Below, piece by piece: positions 22,061 through 32,945 of a stretch of DNA of 64,000 nucleotides. This DNA comes from Okapia johnstoni (lineage: Eukaryota; Chordata; Mammalia; Artiodactyla; Giraffidae): NCBI GenBank assembly GCA_024291935.2, contig CM044312.1:49544001-49608000 (forward strand). The letters are read 5' to 3'. The stretch's first letter is position 1. Every line of letters begins with the position of its first letter. The position numbers were made by a program, and so were the translations under genes. Under the pieces are notes generated by a model. The model was not told where the DNA came from. It ran no database searches and saw only the letters and a list, made by a program, of their open reading frames with translations.

Positions 22061-23512
22061 GCTAGGGCACTCTGAGACCACAGCCAGGCTCTGAGTGGGA
22101 TCCTGTTGGCCCCCACTCTGGTCCAGGAACCCCAGGTCCTGCAGAACCGGCCGCCTGTGAGCATGTGGAAGATTGGTGGGTGCTGGGCAGTCGGGGGGCT
22201 TTTTTCCAGGACTGAGCCATGATCCACCTGGAGGTCTCCCCAGTCTATTCCTTCCTCTTTCTTAGTGTACCTCCCCTCTACTTCTCTTTCTTCCCCTTCC
22301 CCATCCTTTCCCTCTGAGTAGGCGTCACTCAGATTCTATGGACTCTGCTTCTCCTGAAGATCTGGAGCCCTCACATTCAGTGGAATAGTCTCTCCCAGAA
22401 AGGCTGGGGTTGGGAAGAGGGAGGGGCACCTCCCCAGATTGACTGCCCCAGATTGAAGGGCTGCCCCCATCTCTTGCTGCCCCCCTCATGGACTGAGCTC
22501 TGCCAGGAGAGGGTGAGGCTGAAGCTCAGAGGGCCCCAGGGGGCAGACTGCACCTGCAGGGTGGGGGTCCGGCTCTTCCAGGAAGTCCAAAGAGAACCAG
22601 TCTGCTGGAGTGGGTGGAGATGGAGTCCTACTCTTGGAGACCCTCTGGGTGCCCCCTGCCCTGACCAGGACCCACAAGAGCACATGTCACCATGCCTCCT
22701 CTTGATGTTTTCCCGTGGCTTCTGTGCCCCACCCTCTCAGACCACAGTCCCAACCCACTGGGCCTAGGAGCCAGATGCAGTCAGAGGAACCCCAGGAGAG
22801 CTGGCCGCAGGGGGGTAGTGAGGTCCCTAGGGCCATTTCTCTCTTCACTGTTCCACTCCCACCCCTGCAGACAGCCTTCTTCACAATCTCTGACTCAGTT
22901 TCCCAGGTGGCAGGTTCCTCCTGCTGGGTGGTGGTTGCTTATGTTCACAGTCAGTAAATCCTTCCTAGCATCCCTCCCATGAGTCTCGTTCTGTGCTCTA
23001 CCCTCTGGGCCCATCCTCTCCCAGTGGTCAGCCCCTCCCCACCACTCTCCATGAGCATCCTCGGCTAGCCCCAGACTCAGAGAAGCTGACTGACTCTCTG
23101 GCCCCCTAGGGCTGCTCTTTCCAGGAGCAGAGTGCTTCCTTTCAGAGCTGAAAAATGTTTGTTTTGCTTGAGGATACATCACGATGTCCATCTAAATCCC
23201 ACCACAGGATTTTGCCCTGACTTCATTTTTCCAGAGGGCTTACTACATCCCCAGAGAGGTTTCTGTCAATCATATACTCACCTGTGCATGTTCAGTGGTT
23301 TCATGGGACACGAGTGTGGCCTAGAGGGATGGGCACCGCGCCAACTGAGGGAGGTCTCCCCAGAACTTCTCAGGGAGTTCTGGAAGCTGGGGATCTGTTG
23401 ACCATCTCCCCCAGGGGAGAGGAGGGGCTGAGACTGTGATTCTCTGCCCTGCACGGCTCCGGCCCCAAGCCCTGGCGGCCCCTGGAGCAGACGGCTTGCT
23501 CTCTCCTGACAG

Positions 23513-23642
23513 ACGGCTCGCCAGGTCCACCCTGCTGCTCATCCCACTCTTTGGAATCCACTACACGGTCTTTGCTTTCTCCCCGGAGAACGTCAGCAAG
23601 AGGGAGAGACTCGTGTTTGAGCTGGGGCTGGGCTCCTTCCAG
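23513..23642 (+). CDS. ADCYAP1R1: PAC1 exon, helix 6 and extracellular loop 3 (residues 349-392)
   Basis: This 130-nt exon supplies A to complete Leu349 and encodes Arg350 to Gln392. [17 protein letters not shown] contains Thr355 (class B Thr6.42) and the Pro360-x-x-Gly363 kink of helix 6. Extracellular loop 3 has Asn375-Val-Ser, a sequon. The exon ends GLGSFQ at the start of helix 7. CCTGACAG acceptor, GTAGGC donor. Confidence 0.97.
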
Positions 23643-25048
23643 GTAGGCCTGGTGTGTATGTGTGTGTTTGGAGGGAAGACCTTGTGGGGAGCCAGGTCCC
23701 TGGCCTCTACCTTGTTGGTGGTCCTAAGTCATTAACCTAAACTCAGCTCTGAGTTTCCCCTTATGGAATAACCGTACTAGATTAGAGAGACCTGGGACGA
23801 CCCTTCATACTATCTGCCCTCTAGGCTTCCGCGAAAAGACATGCCGGTGCTTTCGTGTTGCTGGTGCATCTGGGAGTCCTTAGCCAGGCTTCCCTTGGGC
23901 CATCAGAGACAGCAGACAGCAGCTCCCTCCCCCTCAGCGTTAGCCCTGGGGGTGGGCGGAGTGTCCTCAAGAGATCTCTCTGTCCACATCTGACTTCCCC
24001 CTCTGAGTGCTGGAGTTCTGAGTTACCCAGGTTGAGGTCCCCAGCACAGGATCTGGTCCCAGGGAGCTGAATGAGCTGAACAGGGGGATGAACAAACAGT
24101 TACATAAATAAGTGATCCAGGGAATGAGAAAACTGGAGGACTAGTAAGTCCATTCTTGAAGGAATCAGCAGACAGGGCTGTAAATGAGTGAGTGAAGCAG
24201 AGTGAGTCAGTGCAAGGATGCTTAGTGAGTAAATGAACAGATGGGTGCATGAGTGGGTCAGTGAAGGCAAGCTTGGCTCCCTTGAATGTCCCTAGGATAT
24301 AGCGCCTCTCCCAAGCCCAACTCTTTAGAGGAGTATTTGATCTCGATGGTGGAAAAGTTATTCTGTGTACCTGATTCTCTCCCTCCTCCCATTTTAACTC
24401 AGTTGTTTTACCTGGTCGGGTTCTTAGCCTGACAAGGCTGAGGGGTTTATTGGCAAAGCCCCAGACTGGGAGTCCGAGCCTGGGTTCCTCTCTCAGCACA
24501 GGAATTCTAAATGCACAGAATATAAATCAAGAATATATGTAGAAGAACCAAACACCTACTAGGTACCAGGAACCACATGGTATTCTGTGCATTCCATGTA
24601 CGAAGCTGTCTGGCCAACGGATTGAGGAGGTGGTGGTGTATAAAGACAGGGCTGTTCTGTCCTGAAGGAGTGCTGCCCTCAGGGGGCCTGTAGGCTGACT
24701 TGGGAGCTTGGAGAACACTTTGGGGTATGTGGGGAGGGCCTCTTCTAAAAAGTGGTACAGAGCTGGCCCTTGGGAATGGGAAGCATTTGACTAAGGGAAT
24801 GTGAGATCCAAAGCTAGGGCTGTGGGTGGGAGGGAATGCCACCACCAGCCACTTGGCTTCAAGGGGTGGCCATTCAGTGGAGCAGAACTTTGACTGTTTT
24901 ACTGCAGGCTCCTGGGCAGGTGCTTGCATCTGGATCAGTTTATTTTTCTGCTTCCTGGTGTCGCTCCTCGCTCCTGCTGCCTCCCCCACACACCGTGTGG
25001 GAGGTTCCTTACTAGCATTCTCAGGTTCTGTTTGTTCTCTCTCCTTAG
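23643..25048 (+). other. ADCYAP1R1: ADCYAP1R1 intron
   Basis: GTAGGC donor and CTCCTTAG acceptor. The part around 24070-24270 is rich in GAGTGA/AATGA words like the tail of an ancient L2. No gene. Confidence 0.8.
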
Positions 25049-25090
25049 GGCTTTGTGGTGGCTGTTCTCTACTGTTTCCTGAATGGAGAG
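25049..25090 (+). CDS. ADCYAP1R1: PAC1 42-nt exon, helix 7 (residues 393-406)
   Basis: Encodes GFVVAVLYCFLNGE. Tyr400 is class B Tyr7.57, and the Asn-Gly-Glu start of the NGEVQ motif closes helix 7 and leads to helix 8. CTCCTTAG acceptor, GTAAGG donor. Too short to find by ORF length. Confidence 0.97.
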
Positions 25091-26324
25091 GTAAGGAAGA
25101 TCCCGGCTTTCTTAGCGGTGGAGGTGCAGCTTGCTGGGGAGCAGACAGGGGTGTGACCAGCTGGCCACACAGGGTTGATCCTCCAGACCAGGGCTCTGCA
25201 GACTCCCGGCACCTATGGGAGGAGGATGACAGCCTTCCCCCAACCCTGGCACCTTTCCTGGCGCCAGATTCCCTCCCGCTTTGCTGAGGCCCAGCCTCAG
25301 GAGCAGAGATCCTCCCATAAAGGCATCGACTTCTGAGTGCAAACCCGCCTGGGAGGGATCACCATAAGACAAACCTTAGGAAAGGTGAACTGAAAGTGAG
25401 GAAGGACAAGACCACAGGAAACGGTACCTACAGTTCATGAGGCTGTTTTTGGGCAGGGGTGCTGAGCAGAGAGCCGTCCAATGCTCCACACTGCCCCAGC
25501 ACGCCAGCCTGCCTGCTCAGGCCTGTCCCTTGTGGAGTGGACTTGATTGATCCTGGGGAGAGGTCTGGAATCTTCTATTAATGCTCCCTTGCCAGGCCTC
25601 CTGCTTTAGCCTGTAAGGATGATGTTTTGAGCAGAACCCAGAACAGAGATGCTGAGATGGGAGAGGGCGCTGAATGGGTGAGTGGCTTTGGAGAGTGGGC
25701 AGAAGTCATTGCACCAAGCGCTTGGGTCTTGGCTGCGTGACTGTGGCAGGCTTCCCCTGATTTTGTATCTGAGAAATAAGAAGACTTTCTCAGACAACCT
25801 ACAGAGGGGTCAGATAAGGATAAAGAGAGGCAGACGGGGCTCCGCAGGTAGTGGCTGCAAGAAACAAGAAGTAGAAGTCCAAGCAGCTTGTCAGGGCCAA
25901 TGGTGGAAGCGGGAGCTGGAAGTCTGTGGAGGCTGTGCGTACTGGTGCCGCACAAAGGTGCTGGGTGGAGGAGGTTGGCATGTGGACTCTGAAACTGGGC
26001 ATGCCCTGCATGCACCATACAAGAGCAATGTGTTGGGAGTTCACCCAGAAGGGTGCTTTATTTAGTGATCCTCAACCCTAACAGCATATTGGAATCCCCT
26101 AGAAAGCCTTAAAACATGTGGGAGCCCTACCCCAGAGGTCTGGGTGTCATGGTTCAGGGGAATGGTCTGGGCATCTGGGTTGTAAAATCTCTCCAGGAGA
26201 TCCTCATCCGCAGCTGCTGTTAATGGGTGTGCCCTCCTGGGAGGGGCTCCAGGGTGCCCAGACGGGCGGGTGAGGGGTGAGAGGGTGTCCACCCAGAAGT
26301 GACCGCCTGAGTTGCCACCCGCAG
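25091..26324 (+). other. ADCYAP1R1: ADCYAP1R1 last intron
   Basis: GTAAGG donor and CCGCAG acceptor. Contains a diverged MER5-like element near 26063. No gene. Confidence 0.85.
26063..26215. mobile_element. MER5-like DNA transposon remnant
   Basis: TAGTGATCCTCAACCCTAAC, then CCCCAGAGGTCTGGGTGTCA and CTCCAGGAGATCCTCATCC keep the MER5 order with many changes. Confidence 0.5.
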
Positions 26325-26513
26325 GTGCAGGCGGAGATCAAGCGGAAGTGGCGGAGCTGGAAGGTGAACCGCTACTTCACCATGGACTTCAAGCACCGGC
26401 ACCCGTCCCTGGCCAGCAGCGGGGTGAACGGGGGCACCCAGCTCTCCATCCTGAGCAAGAGCAGCTCCCAGATCCGCATGTCTGGCCTCCCGGCCGACAA
26501 CCTGGCCACCTGA
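26325..26513 (+). CDS. ADCYAP1R1: PAC1 last coding exon, helix 8 and C-tail (residues 407-468, stop)
   Basis: Sixty-two codons and [21 protein letters not shown] is the amphipathic basic helix 8. The Ser-rich tail ([14 protein letters not shown]) holds likely kinase and arrestin sites, and the protein ends ADNLAT, as in mammalian PAC1. Thr-Met at 426-427 replaces the remembered human Ala-Val. CCGCAG acceptor. Confidence 0.98.
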   Translation: MQAEIKRKWRSWKVNRYFTMDFKHRHPSLASSGVNGGTQLSILSKSSSQIRMSGLPADNLAT

Positions 26514-26732
26514 GCCCACCCTGCCCCCTCCTCTCCTCTGTACACAGGCTGGCGCTACGGTCGGGCGCCGGCCCACGCATGTTGTGCCTCTTCTCTCCCT
26601 TCGGGCAGGCCCTGGGCTGGGCGCCTGGCCCCCCGAGGTGGGAGAAGGATGCGGGGCACAGGCAGGTGTCTAGCCTCCCTGTTTTGGCGCTGGCCCCACC
26701 CACCGTGGGCCCCTGGGCCCTGACCCCAGACA

Positions 26733-26740
26733 TGTAAATA
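26733..26740 (+). promoter_or_regulatory. Pumilio response element in the 3' UTR
   Basis: TGTAAATA fits the UGUANAUA consensus for PUM1/PUM2, about 220 nt after the stop. Function is inferred from the motif only. Confidence 0.4.
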
Positions 26741-29700
26741 CTCCTTAATTTTGGGAAAATCATCCCATCCCTCCCCTTCTGCCAAGGGTACCTGCTCACC
26801 TCAAGCAGGTCCCCAGATCCACCCCACCCCATCCCCACCAGCCTCAGTGATTACCTTACCCTGTGTGGGAGGCCTCCCATGAGCTGAGGCTGCTGACCTG
26901 GCTTTGGGGGCCTTGGGGTGGGGCCTGCTTGACAGCTCCGCCCTGCAATGTCTGACTCTCAGTGTGGACTCTTTGAGTCTACTTGCCACCCTGTGGCCCT
27001 TTTCAGGCCTGGTCCAGTCCCCGAGGTTACCGGAAGTCCAGCTTGGATGGCCAGACAGCTTTTTGGTGCAGGCAGACCCATGCTCACCCAACATCTTGGT
27101 GTCCAGGTGCCCAGGTGCCCAGCTCATGGGCATCAGACAGTGGGAAAGCGCCAGGGATCTACCATTCAGAGAATTCAGTTTGGATGTAGGGCTAAAGCCA
27201 GAGAAAAGTTCTGGTGCTTTTCATTTGGCCCAAGAAAAAAATTTCCAAGATCCAGAAAAGTGGATATGAGTGGAATTTAGATGCAAAGAGCTTGGAGGGA
27301 TCCATGAAAGAAGACATTCCCCACCTTCATTACTTTACTCCTGACTCAAGGTAGGCAAGGGCTCTTCTGGAAGCTTCCCCCCTCCCCCTCCTGTACCCAG
27401 GCATCACTTGCAGAAGTTTGAGAGACGGATGCCTCAGAGAAACTGCTCCCCAACCATACCTACACACAGAGCCCCTAAGCCCTCCCCCTCCCCATTTCCC
27501 TTGAAGTCAAAGCCATTACTAGGATGAACCAGCCGCCTTCCTGTGAATCCTGAAGCACCTTACACCTCCATGTGCCCAAGTCCAGGGACCGGGGCTCCCC
27601 TTCATGCCCCCTCACCCTCATGGACCATGAGAAGCCCTAGTTAGCCTCTGGCTTGGGTTTAGCTACTGAAATCTGAGACCTCTGCAGAGACTTCCCTCTG
27701 GACGTTGAGTCAGCATGGACACCAATGTGTCCTAGGGCTTGGGGGTGGGGGGGAGTGTAAAACCCCACCCACCATGCCTGTTAGCAGAAGCTGCTGATGG
27801 GAGGGGTGACTGCACCCCGACTCCTGTCCTGACTGTCTAGCCGCAAGTTACCAGACCACGGCCTGAGAATTTAAAACGGGGCAGAGCCAGGTTCAGGGAA
27901 GGTGGAGAAAAGTGCTAGAGTGCCATGGCCTCTATGTGGGACCCGCCCCATTTGTATCAGCTTGTGGTGTTGCTGTCCAAGTGTTTTGTGGTCTTGTTTT
28001 GTGGTTGCGTTCTGGAATGCTTGGAGAGCTCGGGAGGATGGGGAATGTTGCTTTGCTTGATGAAGAGGAAGGGGCCCGAGGGGCTTAGGGACCTGTTCCT
28101 CAATGCCTGTGAAGTGACTGGGGAAGGGCTTAGTGCTTGCTTTAGAGATGAGCCCCATGTAAAGAGGGTGAACTGGCCTGCTTGCCCTGCCCAGGCATAC
28201 TTGGCAACTCAGGCTGGCCATGGGGTATGCGGTGGCCCTTCCATCCTGCACCTGCCTCGTGACACCCTTCCCTCTGCCTGGGTGCCTCGTGTATTACCTG
28301 AGGGGCTGTCCTCTGGTCACCTTGCATTTAGGGCCCTATTGGGAGACCTGTTCCTGGAAGGTTGGAAGGATTCACAGGCTTCAATTCAGAGACACAGCAT
28401 CTGTCCCAGTTGGGCTCAGACTGCTGACATGGCGGACATAGCGCTCCCTGTTCTGGGCCTCAGTTTCTGCATTTGTGAGATGAGGCGGCTCCCAGGGCTT
28501 CTCCAGGCTCTGTGCTCCAGTGATCCTCTGGTTCAAAGCCAAGGCGGGCAGAAGGGCACTCATCATTGTTGTGTGTATCGCCTATGGTTCTGAAGTGTCT
28601 GTGTTTGTGTACGTGTGGAGGGAGGGAGGAGTTCTGTATATTTTCTCTTTCTTAGAAAAGGGACACCTGTCCCTTCCATTTGGACCCCACAGTGGAAGCT
28701 GGCGGGCCAGAGGGAAGGCTCAGGCCAGCGACAGTCGGCCAGGTGCCTGCAGCACCATCCGCAGACTCCTCTGTGTCCTGGCTGGGTCAGGGTGCCACGA
28801 CTGGGTGGGCAACAGCTACCCCCAGATCCTAGGAGCAGTCCCCTGAGTACGGACCCTATTTCTTCATCTTCACACCCACCAGCAGATCTGTTTCACCATG
28901 GAAGAGGAGGCTTTGATTTTATACATCTATCATCACAAAACAGCAAAAACAAAATCCACCCCGAACCTCCATGCCATGCTGCCACCTGAGCCCTGAGCCC
29001 ACATCCTCGTAGAGGCTCCAGGTTCCTGTTGGTTGGTTTTTCTCTCTGAACAAATGATTGCCAGCCTTGTGAGCAGAGGCAGTTGATGTATTTTGAATGC
29101 TCCAGGAGGGTAGGCAGCTGTCCTTCAGGGTCACGGCGGTGGGGGGATAGTGTAAGGTCTGGGTATAACCCTTCCCTCTCTGACCTTTTTTTTTTTCGAA
29201 TTTGTATAATGGGCCAAAAGACTAAACAGTTTGTGTAGCCCACTGGATCTCTGAAATTCTTGTCGAAACACCAGCTGTCTACTGGGAATGGCCCCAGGCA
29301 AAGACTGCGGTGTTTGCCTGGGCCTGGAACAGGTAGGAATCATGCTGAAAGGTCTTGGGAAGGGCCAGGCTGGAGAGGAGCAGAGTTATCCGACTCCATG
29401 ACTCTAGAAGGGGGCTGTTTTTGTTCTATGCAATCCTGAAGGACAGAACTCATCCAGGGGAGGCTGAGTTTTCCTTGGGATGAAGAAATCTCTCATCCTC
29501 AGTCCTGACTGTCCAATCAAGGAACAGGCAGTGTCAGGAGAGAGACTCTGGCCCTGGGGGAGATAGGTCACTGAGTAAAGGATGCTGAGCCTGTCAAGGA
29601 GCCTGTGAGGGGTTGGAATGTGGGTATAGGGGTTCAGAGCCTGTCTGATGTTTCCCAGCATGACAGACTTCATGACTCCCCACCATGCCTGAGGCCAAGC

Positions 29701-30359
29701 CACCTTCTCTGTCTCCGTGGGCAGCTCTGTGACCCTACTCGACACACCCAGTGGCCCACAGTCATTCCATCTCTAACTCCTATCCCTCCCTGAACTGATT
29801 TCCTTGGAGGAAAGGACCAGAGAGCTGGAGCCAGGCTCAAGGCTGGAAATACTCCAGAGTCCATCATCACCCACCAAGAGTGCTGACTCACCGCCTTCAC
29901 CTGACACTCTCCCTTCCCAGGAAGAAAGCTTGAGGAGGCTTTCTTTGTAATTCTCTGAGTACTGTTGACCCACTCAAGGCCACCCTAGAGTCAAAGCAGG
30001 GAGTGCTTCATCATCATAAATTCCTGCTTGGGGCCCAGTGACCATGGATGTCTGCTGGAAGAGCTCTGAGCCGGGAATAGGGGACCTGGGCATCTCCTGG
30101 CTCTGCCATTGATCTGCTGTTTGGCCTGGACTCCTTCCTCATGTATCTCTGGGGAGATTCACAGAGCACCAGAGCTGAGAGGAAACTTGGTGATCTGCAG
30201 GTCAAGCCTCCCCCTCGGGCTGCTGAGAAAACACTGATAGGTGGGCTTACCATGGTGCCTGTGCCATGTTTGGACCCAGGATGCTTTACAAACCTGAGTG
30301 GGGAAACGGGCCTGCTGATGTGTGTGCCTGCCCTGCACGTGAGCCAGAACAAGACACCC

Positions 30360-30365
30360 AATAAA
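30360..30365 (+). terminator. Internal poly(A) signal AATAAA
   Basis: Canonical hexamer inside the 3' UTR. It could give a shorter transcript. No clear GU-rich element was seen close downstream. Confidence 0.35.
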
Positions 30366-30469
30366 GCTTCCAACCAGAAAACATTCAGCCTTGCGCAGGA
30401 GAGCGGCTCTGGCTATGGAGGTTGTCAGGACTCCAAACTGCCAGGGGAGCGTGGAGTCGGTGTCATGAC

Positions 30470-30565
30470 GGGAGACCTGTGTTCCAGCCTGGCTTCACCA
30501 CCTGCTCTGTCCTCCAAGGCTGATCCTCTCTGGGCCTCTGCTTCTTGATCTGAGAAATGGGAGGA
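30470..30565 (+). mobile_element. MIR SINE in the 3' UTR
   Basis: Sense MIR order: GACCTGTGTTCCAGCCTGGC, CACCTGCTCTG, then CTCTGGGCCTCTGCTTCTTG and TGAGAAATGGGAGGACCTG. Confidence 0.65.
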
Positions 30566-31127
30566 CCTGATTTTCAGTCTGACTCACAGGTCAGGAGTGA
30601 GATTCAAATGAGATGCCTTGGTGTGTAAAAGGGAAACTGCACAGATGTGAGCTGTTTCTGGGGTGAAGACCTCTGAAAGGGGGACCCCATGCTGTGTGTC
30701 AACTGCTTTGAGCCCTCCTGGATTAACCTTTGCCTCATTTGTAAAACCACCAGCACTTGGGGGGTGGGGTAGGGGAAGGCCAGTGGGCTGTGATGGACAC
30801 AGAATTCCAGGTTCATTCCGATCAGCTGGTTGGTTGTTCTGGAGATAGAATGAGGAGACTCCCATATGGGTGATGTAAGTGTTTCCCTGCCACCCTCATG
30901 AGAATCCTTCAAGGATCTGGGACATCCTTCAAGTAGGCTGTGTGCCTGCCTTTCTCCTTCCCCTGAACTTGACGTCCTGGGATGTGTCCATGCTTGGCCT
31001 TGTGTGTCTCGTCTTATGTCTGTCTTCTGTAGCTTTGCCCCTGTGAGAGCTGGAGTGGGGATGCCACTGGCACCCCAGACTTCAGGCTCGCTGTGGGAGT
31101 TGCACCCGCCTGGGTCTCATCTCCCAC

Positions 31128-31133
31128 AATAAA
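31128..31133 (+). terminator. Poly(A) signal AATAAA (penultimate)
   Basis: Canonical hexamer 91 bp before the last one. Confidence 0.55.
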
Positions 31134-31218
31134 GATAAGCCCCACAGACCTCACTGCTACTGCTGTGCTCACAACCTTGTCCAGGATTTTAAGGATGTCA
31201 AACTGCTGTAGATGACTC

Positions 31219-31224
31219 AATAAA
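31219..31224 (+). terminator. Poly(A) signal AATAAA (likely main)
   Basis: Canonical hexamer followed by a T-rich then TGGTGGCTGT downstream element. Cleavage would fall around 31240. Confidence 0.6.
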
Positions 31225-31245
31225 CGTCTTATCATTTTTCCTGGT

Positions 31246-32811
31246 GGCTGTAATTGGCAAATGTGGAGGGCAGAGAGGAGGGGAGGTGGAAGGGGAGGAA
31301 GTCTGATCCCCCAGAGGAATCCAGTCTTCAAGGTCCTGTGGCCTTTTCCAGTGAGCTTACAATGGACTTGGAAAAGTCAAGTCCTGGCCTCGAAGGGATC
31401 TGCAAGGATCATGCAACCTGAGTGGAATCGAGGTCACTTGGATGTTTTGGGGGCTCCTGGAAATGGAAGCAGCTCACCTCATAGTCCTTCTTGCCTCATG
31501 GCATTTATATGTATGTTTTTTTTTTTTTATGAGAGTGGCCCCCGAATATCCCCAAAGAGTGCCTGCACTGAGCACTTCATTAGCGCTATAGGTAACCACA
31601 GGTTGCCAGAGTCCCAACCCCTAGTATTTCTGGGCGCTTCAAATCATCAGCCTCACCAGAACAGATAAGCAATTCCACGGAACCCCCATTTACTTGAGCT
31701 TCTGTTGATTTTCACAATTTCCAATGCCCATAGTTATATTAGACTTTTTAGTTTCTAACAACAGGAGATCATTTTGGCTGATAGATCAGAAAAAGAGTTT
31801 AGGAGAAAAGATATTGGGCAGCTCATAGAATTCTTTTGAGGCTGGAGAAACCAGAAAAGGTGTCTCAAGCCTTACTGTCTTCTGGAACAGATGACAGAGC
31901 TGTTGACTGCTGCTGCTGCTCTCTACCCAGGGGTGGCTCTTCCATGCTAGGGAGCCAACCTCCCAGTGACCATTTTTGATAGCAGATAGCTTTAATGTCA
32001 CTGTCCCCAGCAAGTTCAATTCCCCATGCAGCCCCGTTGCCTCCAGTTGCTCATGTCTGAATCAAAGCCTCACACGAGTCCATCAGACTGGCTGAGTTCT
32101 CTCTACAGTGAGGCTGGAAATTTGACTTTTCTGGGTTCTACCTTGGGGAGGTCAGCCTCATGTATCTGGAGAATTTCTAGATTTAACAATAGTGTTTAAA
32201 AGTCCTGAAATAATAAATACCTACCACCACAGGCCTGAGATCTATGGCAGTTGCAGAGCCAGCTCCCTCCAGTGTTCAGGTGGGCCACTCTGAGGAGGTC
32301 AAGTCGATGGAAGGATGAATCCCAACCCACCTGCATGTGGTCCCTACAACCAGACAGACTACTGGCCAAAAGCTCCCAGGTCTCTGGTAGGGGTGTGCCC
32401 CAGCTTGGGGGGCAGGCTGGTTCTGCTGTTCGGGGTTACCCCTGCTCCTTCCTCTCCAGGTCCACACAGATGATTCTCCTAGAGCTGAGAAAAATACTCT
32501 CACTGATGTGACCATGATACATCGAAACTCTACATGTTTCATTCTCATTCATTCACACTCAAGAAGTAAAGATAAAGGCTTGAATTCCATCTTAGACTTG
32601 AATTTCTTGGCAACTGTGAAGATCACCCAAAGACTTAGTACAGATGAGCACTTATTAAATCCTGTTTCCTCTAGCCATCCCCCCACCCAGTTGATCAACT
32701 ATTCCAGCTCTCTTTTCTCCCAGACCCTGTAAAATGTACCTTCAACCCTAGTGATTCCTGATGATGCTCTCTGCTCCTGGTAGTATGAGCAATTCCTTTT
32801 GGGAACTCAGC
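31246..32811. other. Intergenic, nothing recognised
   Basis: Unique sequence apart from a T-run near 31518. No gene, RNA or clear repeat seen. Confidence 0.7.
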
Positions 32812-32945
32812 GGTTCTCAAGTTTTAGCACGCATCAGAATCACCCAGGAGGTTAATAAAATACAGATTGCTGGGCCCACCTCCAGAATTTCTGATCCAAG
32901 TCTGAGGTAGGGTATGATAATTTGCAATTGTAAGAATCTCCTAGA
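32812..32945 (+). mobile_element. MER5A (hAT-Charlie) copy
   Basis: GGTTCTCAAGTTTTAGCACG start, ATCAGAATCACCCAGGAGG, GATTGCTGGGCCCACCTCCA and AATTTCTGATCCAAGTCTG in consensus order. The right end is missing. Confidence 0.9.

Larger units (their letters stand above)
20222..23512 (+). other. ADCYAP1R1: ADCYAP1R1 intron after hop
   Basis: GTAAGT donor and CCTGACAG acceptor. Contains a MIR and a Bov-tA copy. The remainder is unique and GC-rich. The antisense and sense frames of about 100 codons are unsupported. Confidence 0.85.
1..31245 (+). other. ADCYAP1R1: ADCYAP1R1 gene, 3' portion (PAC1 receptor for PACAP)
   Basis: This is the class B1 GPCR that binds PACAP with high affinity and VIP weakly, signalling mainly through Gs/cAMP and Gq/phospholipase C at the plasma membrane of neurons and endocrine cells. 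Eleven exons (1004 to 26513) join in one frame with matching intron phases and end at a TGA. Their product matches the PAC1 family from Val89 to Thr468, giving exactly the 468-residue numbering of the null isoform. The class B residues His189, Glu247, Thr355 and Tyr400 are all present, as are Cys226 and Cys296 for the loop-2 disulfide. Two further cassettes for intracellular loop 3 lie in the introns (hip-like 16052-16134, hop 20138-20221). The promoter, signal peptide and first ectodomain exons are outside the window. The end is set by the last poly(A) signal and is approximate. Confidence 0.97.
26514..31245 (+). other. ADCYAP1R1: ADCYAP1R1 3' UTR
   Basis: About 4.7 kb from the stop codon to the last of three AATAAA signals, in line with the long mRNA of this gene. 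It is free of ruminant SINEs, unlike the sequence on either side, but carries MIR-like remnants near 28430-28520, 30060-30140 and 30470-30560. Many chance frames exist in both strands (for example 27925-28593) with no family resemblance. The end is inferred from signals, not transcript data. Confidence 0.75.

Noticed and set aside
27925..28593. 222-codon frame in the 3' UTR
   Set aside because: It lies within the transcript after the receptor stop, crosses MIR-like sequence and has no recognisable domain.
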